Assembly: GCA_964586145.1 (NCBI GenBank)
Contig: CAZPHH010000009.1
Span: forward strand, 1-64,000
Reading direction: 5' to 3'
Source of the DNA: JAFGJQ01 sp964586145
Lineage (GTDB): Bacteria; Planctomycetota; Phycisphaerae; UBA1845
Length of the DNA stretch: 64,000 bases
Below, piece after piece: positions 35,259 to 43,790 of the stretch. The notes under the pieces were generated by a model. The model had not been told where the DNA came from and did no database searches. It saw only the letters and a program-made list of their open reading frames with translations. The translations under genes and the position numbers were made by a program. The stretch's first letter is position 1; every line of letters starts with the position of its first letter.

Positions 35259-36175
35259 TGGGTCTCTTTGATCGTTTGCGTAAGGGCCTGGCCAGAACGC
35301 GTGAGAAGGTCGCGGGCGGCGTGCGAGCCATCCTGCCGATCGGGAAACCCATTGACGACAAATTGCTGGACGACCTCCAGGACACGCTTCTGCTGGCCGA
35401 CGTCGGGCCGGCCACCGTCGCCAAGCTGATCGACGTGACCCGACAGGCGTGGAAGCGGGGCAAGATCCGCGAGGCCCAGGAAATCGCCGCGTTCATTCAG
35501 GAGCACGTGGTCGCGATGTGGCCGCCGGCCGACCGCTCCATCCGGTTCGCGCCGGACGGCCCGACGGTGGTCCTCGTCACCGGCATCAACGGCTCCGGCA
35601 AGACGACCAGTATCGCCAAGCTCTCGCACCACCTGACCCGCGAGGGCAAAAGCGTCATCCTCGGCGCCTGCGACACATACCGTGCGGCTGCCATCGAGCA
35701 GCTCACCGAATGGTCCAACCGGATCGGCGTTCAGATCGTCAAGCACAAGCATGGCGCGGACCCGGGCGCCGTGGCCTATGACGCGTGCGATGCCGCTCTG
35801 GCCCGAAAGGCCGACGTCCTGCTGATCGACACCGCCGGCCGCCTGCACACGCAGGATCACCTCATGCGCGAGCTGGCGAAGATCCAAAAGGTGGTCGAGC
35901 GTAAGATTCCCGGGGCGCCCCACGAAGTATTGCTGGTCCTGGACGCCACCATCGGCCAGAACGCCGTCAGCCAGGCCCGAGTCTTCAGTGAGCACGTTTC
36001 GCTGACGGGAATCATTCTGGCCAAGCTCGATGGCAGCGCGAAGGGAGGCATCGTCATCGGCATCCGCGACCAGTTGAACGTACCCGTGAAGTTCGTCGGG
36101 CTGGGCGAGACGCCGGAGGACATCGAGCCGTTTGATCCCGCCCAGTTCATGAGCGCGATGTTCGCCACCGAGTGA
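35258..36175 (+). CDS. ftsY: Signal recognition particle receptor FtsY
   Basis: 305-residue SRP-family GTPase that docks ribosome-SRP complexes at the membrane. N domain about 1-95 (DDLQDTLLLADVGPATV), G domain after it: GINGSGKTTSIAKL (G1), ACDTYRAAAIEQL, DTAGR (G3), LAKLDGSAKGG (G4) and FVGLGETPEDIEPFDP. It lacks the long acidic A domain found in E. coli, as is common outside proteobacteria. Translationally coupled to nusB. Confidence 0.95.
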   Translation: MGLFDRLRKGLARTREKVAGGVRAILPIGKPIDDKLLDDLQDTLLLADVGPATVAKLIDVTRQAWKRGKIREAQEIAAFIQEHVVAMWPPADRSIRFAPDGPTVVLVTGINGSGKTTSIAKLSHHLTREGKSVILGACDTYRAAAIEQLTEWSNRIGVQIVKHKHGADPGAVAYDACDAALARKADVLLIDTAGRLHTQDHLMRELAKIQKVVERKIPGAPHEVLLVLDATIGQNAVSQARVFSEHVSLTGIILAKLDGSAKGGIVIGIRDQLNVPVKFVGLGETPEDIEPFDPAQFMSAMFATE

Positions 36176-36187
36176 CCCGAGCCCCGG

Positions 36188-36625
36188 ATGGCCCCTTGCG
36201 TCGGATGGCCGGTCATGAGCCTTGGATCAGACGAGATCAACCGCCTGATGACCGAGTCCATGCCCGGCTGGGGAATCACCGCGTCCCTGTTCTGCGGCAC
36301 GTGCGGTTACAACCTGCGGGGCCTGCCCTACTCCGGCGTGTGCCCGGAATGCGGCCACCGCTACAACGCGTGCGATCATCGTCTCACAGGCATCTTCCTC
36401 CCGAATGCCGTCCCCTTCCCCGGCTCCGACCTCGCATGTACCGTCCTGAGTTTCGGCATGGCCGGTCTGCTGGCCCTCATCGCGATGTCTGAGCGGGGAG
36501 CGATTGTGCCTGCCATTGCGTTTGCCGGCTTCGGCGTGGCCTTCGCCTACTTCACGTGGCGCAAGGCTCGCCTGTTTGTCCGCGCCCAGCGCATCCTCCG
36601 CAGGATTGAACGGGAGCAAACCTGA
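36188..36625 (+). CDS. Zinc-ribbon membrane protein with CGxCGYNLRGL motif
   Basis: 145-residue protein of unknown function. Near residue 36 is CGTCGYNLRGLPYSGVCPECGHRY, a four-cysteine zinc ribbon that I associate with many small planctomycete membrane proteins. Two hydrophobic segments follow (about 82-100 and 105-122), then a basic C-terminal helix. ATG at 36188 or at 36215 (MSLGSDEI). It follows ftsY by 12 bases and could be on the same transcript. Confidence 0.7.
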   Translation: MAPCVGWPVMSLGSDEINRLMTESMPGWGITASLFCGTCGYNLRGLPYSGVCPECGHRYNACDHRLTGIFLPNAVPFPGSDLACTVLSFGMAGLLALIAMSERGAIVPAIAFAGFGVAFAYFTWRKARLFVRAQRILRRIEREQT

Positions 36626-36654
36626 TCCCGGGACCGCGAATCCCTCCTCGCGGA

Positions 36655-37032
36655 TCAGAACACCCAGTGGAACACGGTGGCATCCGCCACGGCCAGGACC
36701 GCGCAGACCAGCGACACCTTCACCCACAGCGGCCACGACGGCTTTCCCTCCGCCGCACCCCGTGGCGGCATCACCCTCAACGGCACGAACTGCCGGCGAT
36801 CCACGGATTCCCGGGCTTGCGCGATCAGCTCGCCGGCCTCCACGGCGGACAAGTCCAGCAGGGCCCCATACTGCACCAGCCGCTGCCAGCGCCGGCGCGA
36901 CATCCCGCCCCGTCTCACCTCCCCAGCCACCATCTCCCGAAAAACGGCGTGCCGTTGCGGGCGCGTCAGCCCCCGCGTCGGTGACGTATCCGCCCCCACC
37001 CGATGCAATCCCGACGATTCACCCTCGAACAT
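36655..37032 (-). CDS. Small tail-anchored membrane protein
   Basis: 125-residue protein, unknown function. The first 95 residues are Arg-rich and soluble, with two probable helices; one membrane helix lies at the very C-terminus (VKVSLVCAVLAVADATVFHWVF), a tail-anchor layout. A strong AGGAGGAGGAAAGG ribosome binding site precedes the ATG at 37032, which makes it likely to be expressed. It converges with the zinc-ribbon gene and diverges from the BMC operon. Confidence 0.6.
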   Translation of the reverse strand: MFEGESSGLHRVGADTSPTRGLTRPQRHAVFREMVAGEVRRGGMSRRRWQRLVQYGALLDLSAVEAGELIAQARESVDRRQFVPLRVMPPRGAAEGKPSWPLWVKVSLVCAVLAVADATVFHWVF

Positions 37033-37217
37033 GACCTTTCCTCCTCCTGTTGAACCCTAGGCGCGCCGAGTCGGCCACGCCACCGGCTCAACCCTGCCGG
37101 CTGAACCTGTGCGAGCAGAGGCGTATTCCTGGGCATTGTGCAGGAGAACCCGCCGCAATAAAGTCGTGCTTTTATTTGGTTGCGTGATTCTCTTCATGAA
37201 ACCAATGGAAATTACCG

Positions 37218-37245
37218 TTGTGTGAATGGAATCTGTCAGTATAAT
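37218..37245 (+). promoter_or_regulatory. Candidate promoter of the BMC operon
   Basis: TTGTGT (37218-37223), 16 bases, then a perfect TATAAT (37240-37245), 63 bases before the deoR start. The surrounding 37130-37290 is distinctly AT-richer than the genome around it, as expected for a regulatory region that DeoR could bind. Confidence 0.6.
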
Positions 37246-37308
37246 TCCGGTTTCAGTCGCGAACTGTGCGATATCATTCAGGCTGATGCGCGTGCGGGGT
37301 AGAGAGCC

Positions 37309-38106
37309 GTGACTACGCGGGATCGTCAGACAGAGATGTCCGCCTACCTGGCCGAACACGGATACGCATCCATTTCTGACCTCATGGCCCGGTTTGCCAT
37401 CTCGGAATCGACCGCGCGCCGTGATCTGCAGGAGATGCAGCAACGGGGGCTCCTACGTCGGACGCGCGGCGGCGCCTACTACGTCGGGACTCGAGAGCAT
37501 CCGCTGAGCTACGCCATCCGGGAGGGCCGGTTCACCCGCGCGAAAGAGGAGATCGGGCGTGTGGTGGCCGAGATGGTGCGGGATGGCGACTCGCTGATTC
37601 TCGACGGCGGCACGACGACGTATCAGGTCGCCCGGCGGCTGCGGGGGCGACCGTTGCAGGTGGTTACGAATTCTCTGCCCATCGCCAACCTCCTCGGGAA
37701 TGCGCCCCAGACCGAATTGGTCTTTCTCGGCGGCTACGTCATGCCGCAGGCGGGCGTCGCACTGGGACCGCACGCCGAGAACATGCTGCGCTCGCTCACC
37801 GTGCGGATGGCCATCATGGGGACGGCCGGCATCACCGAGGAGGGGCTGTTCAACTCGCATCTGCTGATGGTGGAAGTGGAACGGTTGATGATGCAATCGG
37901 CGGAAGAGGTCGTGATCGCGGTGGACCACTCGAAGTTCGGGCGCAAGTCCATGGCCAAGCTCTGCGAGCTGGGTGAATTCCGGCACCTCGTCAGCGATGA
38001 CGGACTGGAGGCCCGCTGGGTGAACCTGCTGGAGTCGTGCGGCACGGAGGTTCGGCTCGCCTCCACGGCCGACGGCGAGGACGACGACCCGGGAGAAACG
38101 CCATGA
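37309..38106 (+). CDS. DeoR-family transcriptional regulator of the BMC operon
   Basis: 265-residue regulator. The N-terminal winged HTH is YASISDLMARFAISESTARRDLQEMQQRGLLRRTRGGAYY; the DeoR sugar-phosphate-sensing domain follows (ILDGGTTTYQVARRL, VVTNSLPIANLL, LFLGGYVMPQAGVALGPHAENML, AVDHSKFGRKSMAKL). Repressors of this family usually respond to a phosphorylated sugar. It is first in the operon and overlaps pduL by ATGA (38103-38106), so it is likely autoregulated. GTG start at 37309. A DeoR regulator is standard in planctomycete BMC loci. Confidence 0.92.
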   Translation: MTTRDRQTEMSAYLAEHGYASISDLMARFAISESTARRDLQEMQQRGLLRRTRGGAYYVGTREHPLSYAIREGRFTRAKEEIGRVVAEMVRDGDSLILDGGTTTYQVARRLRGRPLQVVTNSLPIANLLGNAPQTELVFLGGYVMPQAGVALGPHAENMLRSLTVRMAIMGTAGITEEGLFNSHLLMVEVERLMMQSAEEVVIAVDHSKFGRKSMAKLCELGEFRHLVSDDGLEARWVNLLESCGTEVRLASTADGEDDDPGETP

Positions 38107-38783
38107 CCCAGACCGCCTCGCAGTCCAAGCCGGACCGGGCGCGGATTGAACGCATCGTGCGGGAAATCGTCGCGGACCGTTTCGAACCTCGGCACACGGC
38201 CGGCCCCTCGCAACTCGTTGTGAACATTTCAGCCCGCCACCTGCACATTTCGCAGGAACACCTGGAGCATTTGTTCGGTCCCGGTGCGGAGCTGACCCCG
38301 TTCAAGCCGCTGTATCAGACGGGAGAGTTTGCGAGCGACCAGACGGTGGACCTGGTGGGCCCGCGCCGACGCATCCTGGCCAACGTGCGGATTCTGGGGC
38401 CCGTCCGACCGGCCACACAGATTGAACTGGCTTTTACGGACGCGGTGGGACTGGGCATCGACGTGCCGGTTCGCATGAGCGGCAATCACGAGGGCACGCC
38501 CGGCTGCCTGGTGCTCGGTCCGGCGGGCCGGCTGGAACTGACCCAGGGGGTGATCCGCGCGCAGCGACACGTACACATGACCCCGAAGGACGCGGAGCAT
38601 TACGGCGTCCAGGCGGGCGATTCCATGACCCTGATTGTCGAACACGCCACGTGCGCCACGACGCTGCAGGGTGTTATCGCCCGGGTGCATCCAAGCTTCA
38701 AGCTCGAGGTGCATATCGACACCGACGAAGGCAACTGCTGCAATCTGGCGCAGGCAACGCACATACGCCTGGTGAAGGCGTGA
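38103..38783 (+). CDS. pduL: BMC phosphate propanoyltransferase PduL
   Basis: 226-residue phosphotransacylase that converts acyl-CoA and phosphate to acyl-phosphate inside microcompartments. Residues about 10-27 (RIERIVREIVADRFE) form an amphipathic helix like known encapsulation peptides, followed by a linker. ISARHLHISQEHLEHLFG and QRHVHMTPKDAEHYG are the two metal-binding His motifs of PduL. It is unrelated to Pta. Coupled to deoR by ATGA; followed by shell genes. Confidence 0.93.
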   Translation: MTQTASQSKPDRARIERIVREIVADRFEPRHTAGPSQLVVNISARHLHISQEHLEHLFGPGAELTPFKPLYQTGEFASDQTVDLVGPRRRILANVRILGPVRPATQIELAFTDAVGLGIDVPVRMSGNHEGTPGCLVLGPAGRLELTQGVIRAQRHVHMTPKDAEHYGVQAGDSMTLIVEHATCATTLQGVIARVHPSFKLEVHIDTDEGNCCNLAQATHIRLVKA

Positions 38784-38843
38784 CAGACGTTCACGAGATA
38801 CGGCCTGGCCGGGCAACGAAACACGGCCGACGGAGAAAGTGAT

Positions 38844-39149
38844 ATGGCAACGATTCAGGCATTGGGAATGATCGAGACGAGGGGGCTGGTGGCCCTCTTC
38901 GAGGCATCCGACGCCATGCTGAAGGCAGCCAGCGTGGAGATGCTTGGCTGGCGAAAGGTCGGACGCGGCATGGTCACCAGCTTCATCGCAGGCGACGTGG
39001 CCGCGGTGAAATCGGCCGTGGCCGCAGGGGAAGCCGCCGCCGCCAAGGTGGGAGAAGTGGTGGCCGTGCATATCATTCCGCGGCCCCACGACGAGTTGTC
39101 GGGGCTGTATCCCGACCGCAGCAAGGTGAAGAAGGGCGCAGGCAAGTAG
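38844..39149 (+). CDS. BMC-H hexameric shell protein 1
   Basis: 101-residue single-domain BMC protein (PduA/CcmK family) that forms hexameric shell tiles. ALGMIETRGLVALFEASDAMLKAASVEM and VVAVHIIPRPHDEL are the conserved ends. The pore loop reads VGRGMV where most hexamers have GSG, placing an Arg at the constriction. A short basic tail (KVKKGAGK) extends the C-terminus. GGAGAAAGTG precedes the ATG. Confidence 0.94.
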   Translation: MATIQALGMIETRGLVALFEASDAMLKAASVEMLGWRKVGRGMVTSFIAGDVAAVKSAVAAGEAAAAKVGEVVAVHIIPRPHDELSGLYPDRSKVKKGAGK

Positions 39150-39234
39150 GCAATCACGGCTCGGCCCTTCGGGCGCGGCCCGGCGTTGTGTCGTCCGGTG
39201 GGCGCCCGGAGCGTACCAGGCCCGGAGATGAACC

Positions 39235-39504
39235 ATGGATCAGGCAATCGGACTGGTGGAGACCGTCGGCGCGAATCCGTCCATTCAGGCGGCGGACGCC
39301 ATGTGCAAGGCGGCAAGCGTGACGTTGGTGGGCAGTGTGGAGATCGGCAGCGGGTACGTCACCACGATCGTTCGCGGTGACGTGGGCAGCGTGAAAGCCG
39401 CGGTGGATGCCGGGGCGGAAGCCGCCAATGCAGCCGGGGAGCTGGTCAGCGCCCACGTCATTCCGCAGCCGCACGAGGACCTGATGGCGGCGATGATGGG
39501 GTAG
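39235..39504 (+). CDS. BMC-H hexameric shell protein 2
   Basis: 89-residue single BMC domain: IGLVETVGANPSIQAADAMCKAASV, pore loop IGSGYV, and VSAHVIPQPHEDLM. The normal first-helix Arg-Gly segment (ETRG) is replaced by ETVGANPS, so it is a diverged paralogue of the first shell gene. Length is the family minimum. Seventeen bases separate it from ackA. Confidence 0.93.
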   Translation: MDQAIGLVETVGANPSIQAADAMCKAASVTLVGSVEIGSGYVTTIVRGDVGSVKAAVDAGAEAANAAGELVSAHVIPQPHEDLMAAMMG

Positions 39505-39520
39505 TTGCCCGCGCGGCGTT

Positions 39521-40690
39521 ATGGAAACCATGAACGTACTGGTCGTCAACATCGGCAGCACGTCCTTCAAGTTCCGCCTGTTTGACATGGCGGACGAGAC
39601 GGTCCTGGCGCGCGGCAGCGTGGAGGGCGTAGGCAAGCCCGATGCGGCGGTCACGATCCGCATCGGAGACGACCCGCCCGCGGTCACGCATCAGCCGGTG
39701 CCGGACCAGGCGGCAGCCGTCGCCATCTGCACGGGCGGACTGCCCTGCCGCATCGACGCGGTGGGCTTCAAGGCCGTGCATGGCGGATCGATCGCGGACC
39801 CGACGGTTGTGACGTCTGACGTGCTGCGCGTGATGGAGGAGTTCGCGGACGCGGTGCCGGCGCACAACCCGCCGTACGTCGCCGCGATGCGGGCGTTTCA
39901 GACGCGGATGCCGGAGGTTCCCCTGGTGGCGGCGTTCGAGACGGGCTTCCACCAGACGATCCCACTCACGCGGACGACCTTCGCGGTTCCGCACGAGTGG
40001 CGGACGGAGTTCGGTGTCCGGCGTTACGGTTTCCACGGGGCCTCGCACCGGTACATCGCCGTACGGACCGCCGAACTGCTGGGCCGGCAGGACCTGCGGG
40101 TCCTCTCGTGCCACCTCGGCGGCAGCAGTTCCATCTGTGCCATCCGGGACGGTCGCAGCGTGGCCAACAGTTTCGGCATGACGCCCCAGTCGGGACTGCC
40201 GCAGAACAATCGCGTGGGCGATTTCGACGCGTACGCCATGCTGCTGGTCCGGGCCCGAACGGGAATGGACCTGGATGCGATGCTCACGGCCATGGCCGGT
40301 GAGGGCGGGCTTCTGGGCATCAGCAGGCTGACCAACGACATGCAGAAGTTGGTGGAGGCAGCCCAGGCCGGGCACGCGGGCGCGGAACTCGCCCTCGGCG
40401 TTTTCGTGGAAAGCGTACGGCATTTCATCGGGGCGTACCTGTTGGCGCTGGGCGGGCTGGACGTGCTCGTGTTCACCGGCGGCATCGGGGAACGATCGCC
40501 CGAGGTGCGGCGGCGGGTGTGCGCGGGCCTGGAGTTTGTGGGCATTCGGCTGGATCCCGCGCGGAATGAAAGGGGCGGCGTCGAGGCCACGGTATCGGCT
40601 GACGGCGCTCCCGTCCGCATCCTGGCGATGCAGACGAATGAGGAGTTGATCGTCGCCCGGCAGACGAAACAGGTGCTGGCGACGCGATGA
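39521..40690 (+). CDS. ackA: Acetate/propionate kinase of the BMC
   Basis: 389-residue ASKHA-fold kinase making ATP from acyl-phosphate. VVNIGSTSFKFRLFD, YGFHGASHRYI, CHLGGSSSICAI, and LVFTGGIGERSPEVRRRVC are the family motifs in order. Several positions differ from housekeeping AckA: GSTS for GSSS, LGGSSS for LGNGxS, and TPQSGLPQNNRVGDFD for TPLEGxxxGTRxGDxD. It has no obvious encapsulation peptide, as is usual for the kinase in these loci, where it can act outside the shell. ATG at 39521 or 39530. Confidence 0.9.
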   Translation: METMNVLVVNIGSTSFKFRLFDMADETVLARGSVEGVGKPDAAVTIRIGDDPPAVTHQPVPDQAAAVAICTGGLPCRIDAVGFKAVHGGSIADPTVVTSDVLRVMEEFADAVPAHNPPYVAAMRAFQTRMPEVPLVAAFETGFHQTIPLTRTTFAVPHEWRTEFGVRRYGFHGASHRYIAVRTAELLGRQDLRVLSCHLGGSSSICAIRDGRSVANSFGMTPQSGLPQNNRVGDFDAYAMLLVRARTGMDLDAMLTAMAGEGGLLGISRLTNDMQKLVEAAQAGHAGAELALGVFVESVRHFIGAYLLALGGLDVLVFTGGIGERSPEVRRRVCAGLEFVGIRLDPARNERGGVEATVSADGAPVRILAMQTNEELIVARQTKQVLATR

Positions 40691-40753
40691 GTGAGCATTC
40701 GGGGCCGCCCCGCTTTGCGGGCCTGGTTCCTCTGAGAACGACCAAGCAAGGAG

Positions 40754-41035
40754 ATGGTTATGGCAAGGCAGGCACTGGGCTTGATTGAAACGCGGGGCCT
40801 TATCCCGGCGGTGGAGGCCACGGACGTGGGGCTGAAGGCGGCAAACGTCACCTTCGCCGGCGCTCGTCAGACCGGTTCCGGATTGATCAGTATCAGTCTG
40901 GTGGGTGACGTGGCGGCAGTGCGAGCGGCCACAGAGGCCGGTGCTGCGGCGGCCGCACGCCTGGGGGAGGTGATCTCGGTCGAGGTGCTCTCGCGTCCGC
41001 ACGACGAACTCGAAAAGATCATGCCGAAGAAGTAG
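40754..41035 (+). CDS. BMC-H hexameric shell protein 3
   Basis: 93-residue single BMC domain: ALGLIETRGLIPAVEATDVGLKAANVTF, pore loop TGSGLI and VISVEVLSRPHDELEKIM. It keeps the standard GSG pore and ETRG segment and is the most canonical of the three hexamer genes. AAGGAG precedes the ATG by six bases. Confidence 0.94.
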   Translation: MVMARQALGLIETRGLIPAVEATDVGLKAANVTFAGARQTGSGLISISLVGDVAAVRAATEAGAAAAARLGEVISVEVLSRPHDELEKIMPKK

Positions 41036-41066
41036 CGCTGCCTCGGCCTCAAACGGGAGTGAACCC

Positions 41067-41390
41067 ATGTTCATCGGCAGAGTGACCGGCCACGTCGTGA
41101 CCACGCAGAAGGAGCCGAGCATCGCCGAAGTGAAGCTGCTCGTGGTGGAGGCTTGCAACGTGGAGGGGCCCGGCGGCGCTGGGCTCAAGCCGACCGGGCG
41201 GGTACTCGTCGCGATCGACTCGCTCGGGGCAGGCGTGGGCGAATTCGTGCTGGTCACGCAGGGCAGCTCGGCCCGCATGACCGAACAGACCAAGACGATG
41301 CCTGTCGACGCGGTGGTGATCGGCATCATCGATGCGGTGCGGCTGCAGGAATGCGTGCTGCGGCGAGCGGACGGCACCCTCGGCGGGTGA
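41067..41390 (+). CDS. BMC-P pentameric vertex protein 1 (EutN/CcmL family)
   Basis: 107-residue beta-barrel vertex protein. FIGRVTGHVVTTQKEPSI starts the domain, GRVLVAIDSLGAGVGEFVLVTQGSSAR is the signature loop and VDAVVIGIIDAV the last strand. Vertex pentamers close the icosahedral shell. It is the longest of three BMC-P genes here; three pentamer genes are a hallmark of planctomycete/verrucomicrobial BMC loci. Confidence 0.93.
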   Translation: MFIGRVTGHVVTTQKEPSIAEVKLLVVEACNVEGPGGAGLKPTGRVLVAIDSLGAGVGEFVLVTQGSSARMTEQTKTMPVDAVVIGIIDAVRLQECVLRRADGTLGG

Positions 41391-41425
41391 CGCCACTCCA
41401 CAGGCGTCGCAGACGGAAGTGAGCC

Positions 41426-42874
41426 ATGGCGACAACAGGCAGAAAGATGGATGAGACGCTGATCGCGGATGTGGTGAGCGCAGTGCTGGCCCGCCTGGGA
41501 CCCGTTCCGGCGGTCCAGACGCCGCCCGCCAAGAGCGAGCCTTCTCCCGCCGGCCGGTTCGGCATCTTCCATGACGTCGACGCTGCGGTGAAGGCGGCCA
41601 CCCAGGCCCAGCGCCAGTTGGCCGACGGCACCCTGGCCATGCGGGAAGCGGCCGTGGAGTGCATCCGCCACGTCATGCGACGCGACCGCGACGAACTCGC
41701 CCGCATCGAGTTTACTGAGACGAAGATGGGTCGTCTGCCCCACAAGCTCGCCAAACTCGACCTGGCGGCGACCGTCCCGGGCGTGGAAATGCTGCGCACC
41801 GAGGCCGTCAGCGGCGATCACGGGCTGACCATCACGGAATACGCCCCCTACGGCGTGATCGGCGTGGTGACCCCGGTCACGCACAGCATTCCCACGGTGG
41901 GATGCAACGCCATCATGATGATCGCGGCCGGCAACAGCATGGTCTGCAACCCTCACCCCTCCGGGGCGAAGTGCGCCGTGGAGGCCGCCCGCCGGTTCAA
42001 CCGAGAGATCGTACAGAGGATCGGAATCGACAATCTGATCTGCCTGATCGAGAACCCTACGCTGGAGAGCGCAGACCGCATCTTCCACCACCCCGGCATA
42101 CGGATGCTCTGTGTGACGGGCGGACCCGGCGTGGCCAAGGCCGCGCTGGTGTCGGGCAAACGGGCTGTCGTGGCCGGTCCGGGCAACCCGCCGGTCGTGG
42201 TGGACGAGACGGCGGACATCGAGAAGGCCGCGGCGGGCATCATCGAGGGCGCCGCCTTTGATAACGACCTGCTCTGCATCGGCGAGAAGGAGGTCTTCGT
42301 AGTGCGGTCCGTGGCCGACGCCCTGATGGCCGCGATGGAACGTCACGGCGGGCACCGCCTGACACCGGCCGATCTGGACCGGCTGGCACAGGCCGTCCTC
42401 CACAAGGACGAGAAGACGGGCCACTACCATCCGAAGAAGGAATTCGTCGGGCAGGACCCGCAGGTGCTGGCCGAGACGATCGGCGTGCGGGTGGCGGCGG
42501 ACGCACAGGTGCTGTTTGCCCAGACCACCGAAACCAATCCGTTCGTTCCGTGCGAGCAGATGATGCCCGTGCTGCCCATCGTTCCGGTGGCGGACGTGGA
42601 CGAGGCCATTGCCAAGGCCGTGCACTACGAGCACGGATTCCGACACACGGTCATGATGTGGTCACGGAACGTGGACAACCTGACAAAAATGGGCAAGGCC
42701 AGTGACGCCACCATCTTCGTGAAGAACGGCGCCTGCCCGGCCGGGCTGAGCGTCGGCGGCGAAGGATACGCCTCGTTTTCCATCGCCTCCCCCACGGGTG
42801 AAGGCGTCACCAGCCCGCTTTCGTTCACGCGGGCGAGGCGCTGCGTAATGGTGGACAATCTGCGCATCGTGTAA
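41426..42874 (+). CDS. pduP: CoA-acylating aldehyde dehydrogenase PduP
   Basis: 482-residue signature enzyme of the metabolosome, oxidising a short aldehyde to acyl-CoA with NAD+. Residues about 8-23 (MDETLIADVVSAVLARLG) form a likely encapsulation helix, followed by a Pro/Ala-rich linker. The catalytic Cys is in FDNDLLCIGEKE (near 283). VTPVTHSIPTVGCNAIMMI, VTGGPGVAKAAL and GNPPVVVDETADIEKAA match the PduP/EutE family. It sits between pentamer genes. Confidence 0.95.
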   Translation: MATTGRKMDETLIADVVSAVLARLGPVPAVQTPPAKSEPSPAGRFGIFHDVDAAVKAATQAQRQLADGTLAMREAAVECIRHVMRRDRDELARIEFTETKMGRLPHKLAKLDLAATVPGVEMLRTEAVSGDHGLTITEYAPYGVIGVVTPVTHSIPTVGCNAIMMIAAGNSMVCNPHPSGAKCAVEAARRFNREIVQRIGIDNLICLIENPTLESADRIFHHPGIRMLCVTGGPGVAKAALVSGKRAVVAGPGNPPVVVDETADIEKAAAGIIEGAAFDNDLLCIGEKEVFVVRSVADALMAAMERHGGHRLTPADLDRLAQAVLHKDEKTGHYHPKKEFVGQDPQVLAETIGVRVAADAQVLFAQTTETNPFVPCEQMMPVLPIVPVADVDEAIAKAVHYEHGFRHTVMMWSRNVDNLTKMGKASDATIFVKNGACPAGLSVGGEGYASFSIASPTGEGVTSPLSFTRARRCVMVDNLRIV

Positions 42875-42891
42875 GAGACCGGATAGCGAAC

Positions 42892-43161
42892 ATGCTGCTG
42901 GGCACCGTGGAAGGACATGCAACCTCGACCGTCAAGCACCGCTCGCTGCGCGGCGTGAAGCTCGTGCTGGTGCAGCCCGTGCGGTCGATGACCGCGGAGC
43001 CGGTGCTGGCCGTGGACCGCATCGGGACCGCCGTCGGAGACGTGGTGATGATTTCCAGCGACGGCAAAGGCACGCGGGAGTTCGTCGGCGACCCCACGTC
43101 CCCCGCCCGCTGGACGATCGTCGGGATCGTGGACAATACAAAGGACCTGGCATTGGCATGA
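42892..43161 (+). CDS. BMC-P pentameric vertex protein 2
   Basis: 89-residue EutN/CcmL-type protein: LLGTVEGHATSTVKHRSLRGVKLVLVQPV, VLAVDRIGTAVGDVVMISSDGKGTREFVG and WTIVGIVDN. It overlaps the next gene by ATGA (43158-43161). Distinct from the other two pentamer proteins in sequence, so mixed or specialised vertices are possible. Confidence 0.93.
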   Translation: MLLGTVEGHATSTVKHRSLRGVKLVLVQPVRSMTAEPVLAVDRIGTAVGDVVMISSDGKGTREFVGDPTSPARWTIVGIVDNTKDLALA

Positions 43162-43790
43162 GCCGCCCGCTGATCACCGTCAAGACCCTGATCGCCCAGT
43201 CACGCGAGGGCGCGGCCATCAACCTGCCCGCCGACGCGATCATCACGCCGGCCGCACAGGACTGGCTGCAGGCCACCCGCCTGCCCGTGCGTCGAAACGG
43301 CCCCGGCGCCCGCGCCCCGGCGTCCAGCCCCACGGTATACCTGATCGGCGACGCCCAGGAGCCCACCCTGCAGACGCTGCTGCCTATTCTGGAGCGGCAG
43401 CACGAGTCGCTGACCTTCCTGCCCTGCCAGGGACACCTGGCCGGCTGTCTCGATGCGGTTCGCCGCATGTGCGACGGCCTTTCTCAGTGCTCGCAGCGCC
43501 GCGGCATCGTCGTCGTCCGAGCGGGGAGCATCGTGAGTTGCGTGGCGAATCGGAATCCCAAGGTGCGCGCGGCCGTTCTGACCCGGCCGTCGGACCTGTA
43601 CGGCCTGCAGACAAACCTGGACATCAACGTGTTGGTTCTGGAGCAGGAGCGGCTGTCGCTGCGGCAGATGCAGTCGAGCATCGAGACGTTCCTGAGAGGC
43701 AAGGGCTCCCTGCACCCCGCGGTGGAGGCGGCGTTGTCCGGGACTGCAACGGCCAGCGCAAGCTGCATCCCCTGCAACGGAGCGAAATGA
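43158..43790 (+). CDS. RpiB-like BMC-associated protein, degenerate active site
   Basis: 210-residue protein. The N-terminus has TVKTLI...INLPADAIITPAAQDWL, a segment that recalls the start of EutQ/EutT-type microcompartment proteins. The C-terminal two thirds resembles ribose-5-phosphate isomerase B: RRGIVVVRAGSIVSCVANRNPKVRAAV, then LDINVLVLEQERLSLRQMQSSIETFL. Compared with RpiB, the catalytic Cys and GTG loop (CGTGIG) are replaced by VRAGSI, and the conserved His-Asn before the N-V-L strand is absent. It is probably not an active isomerase. Coupled by ATGA to genes on both sides, so it is an integral member of the operon. Role unknown. Confidence 0.75.
   Translation: MSRPLITVKTLIAQSREGAAINLPADAIITPAAQDWLQATRLPVRRNGPGARAPASSPTVYLIGDAQEPTLQTLLPILERQHESLTFLPCQGHLAGCLDAVRRMCDGLSQCSQRRGIVVVRAGSIVSCVANRNPKVRAAVLTRPSDLYGLQTNLDINVLVLEQERLSLRQMQSSIETFLRGKGSLHPAVEAALSGTATASASCIPCNGAK

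Noticed and set aside
39458..42646. 1062-codon minus-strand frame opposite the BMC genes
   Set aside because: It runs antisense to ackA, BMC-H 3, BMC-P 1 and pduP, which are certain; His/Arg-rich translation is typical of a GC-rich antisense frame.
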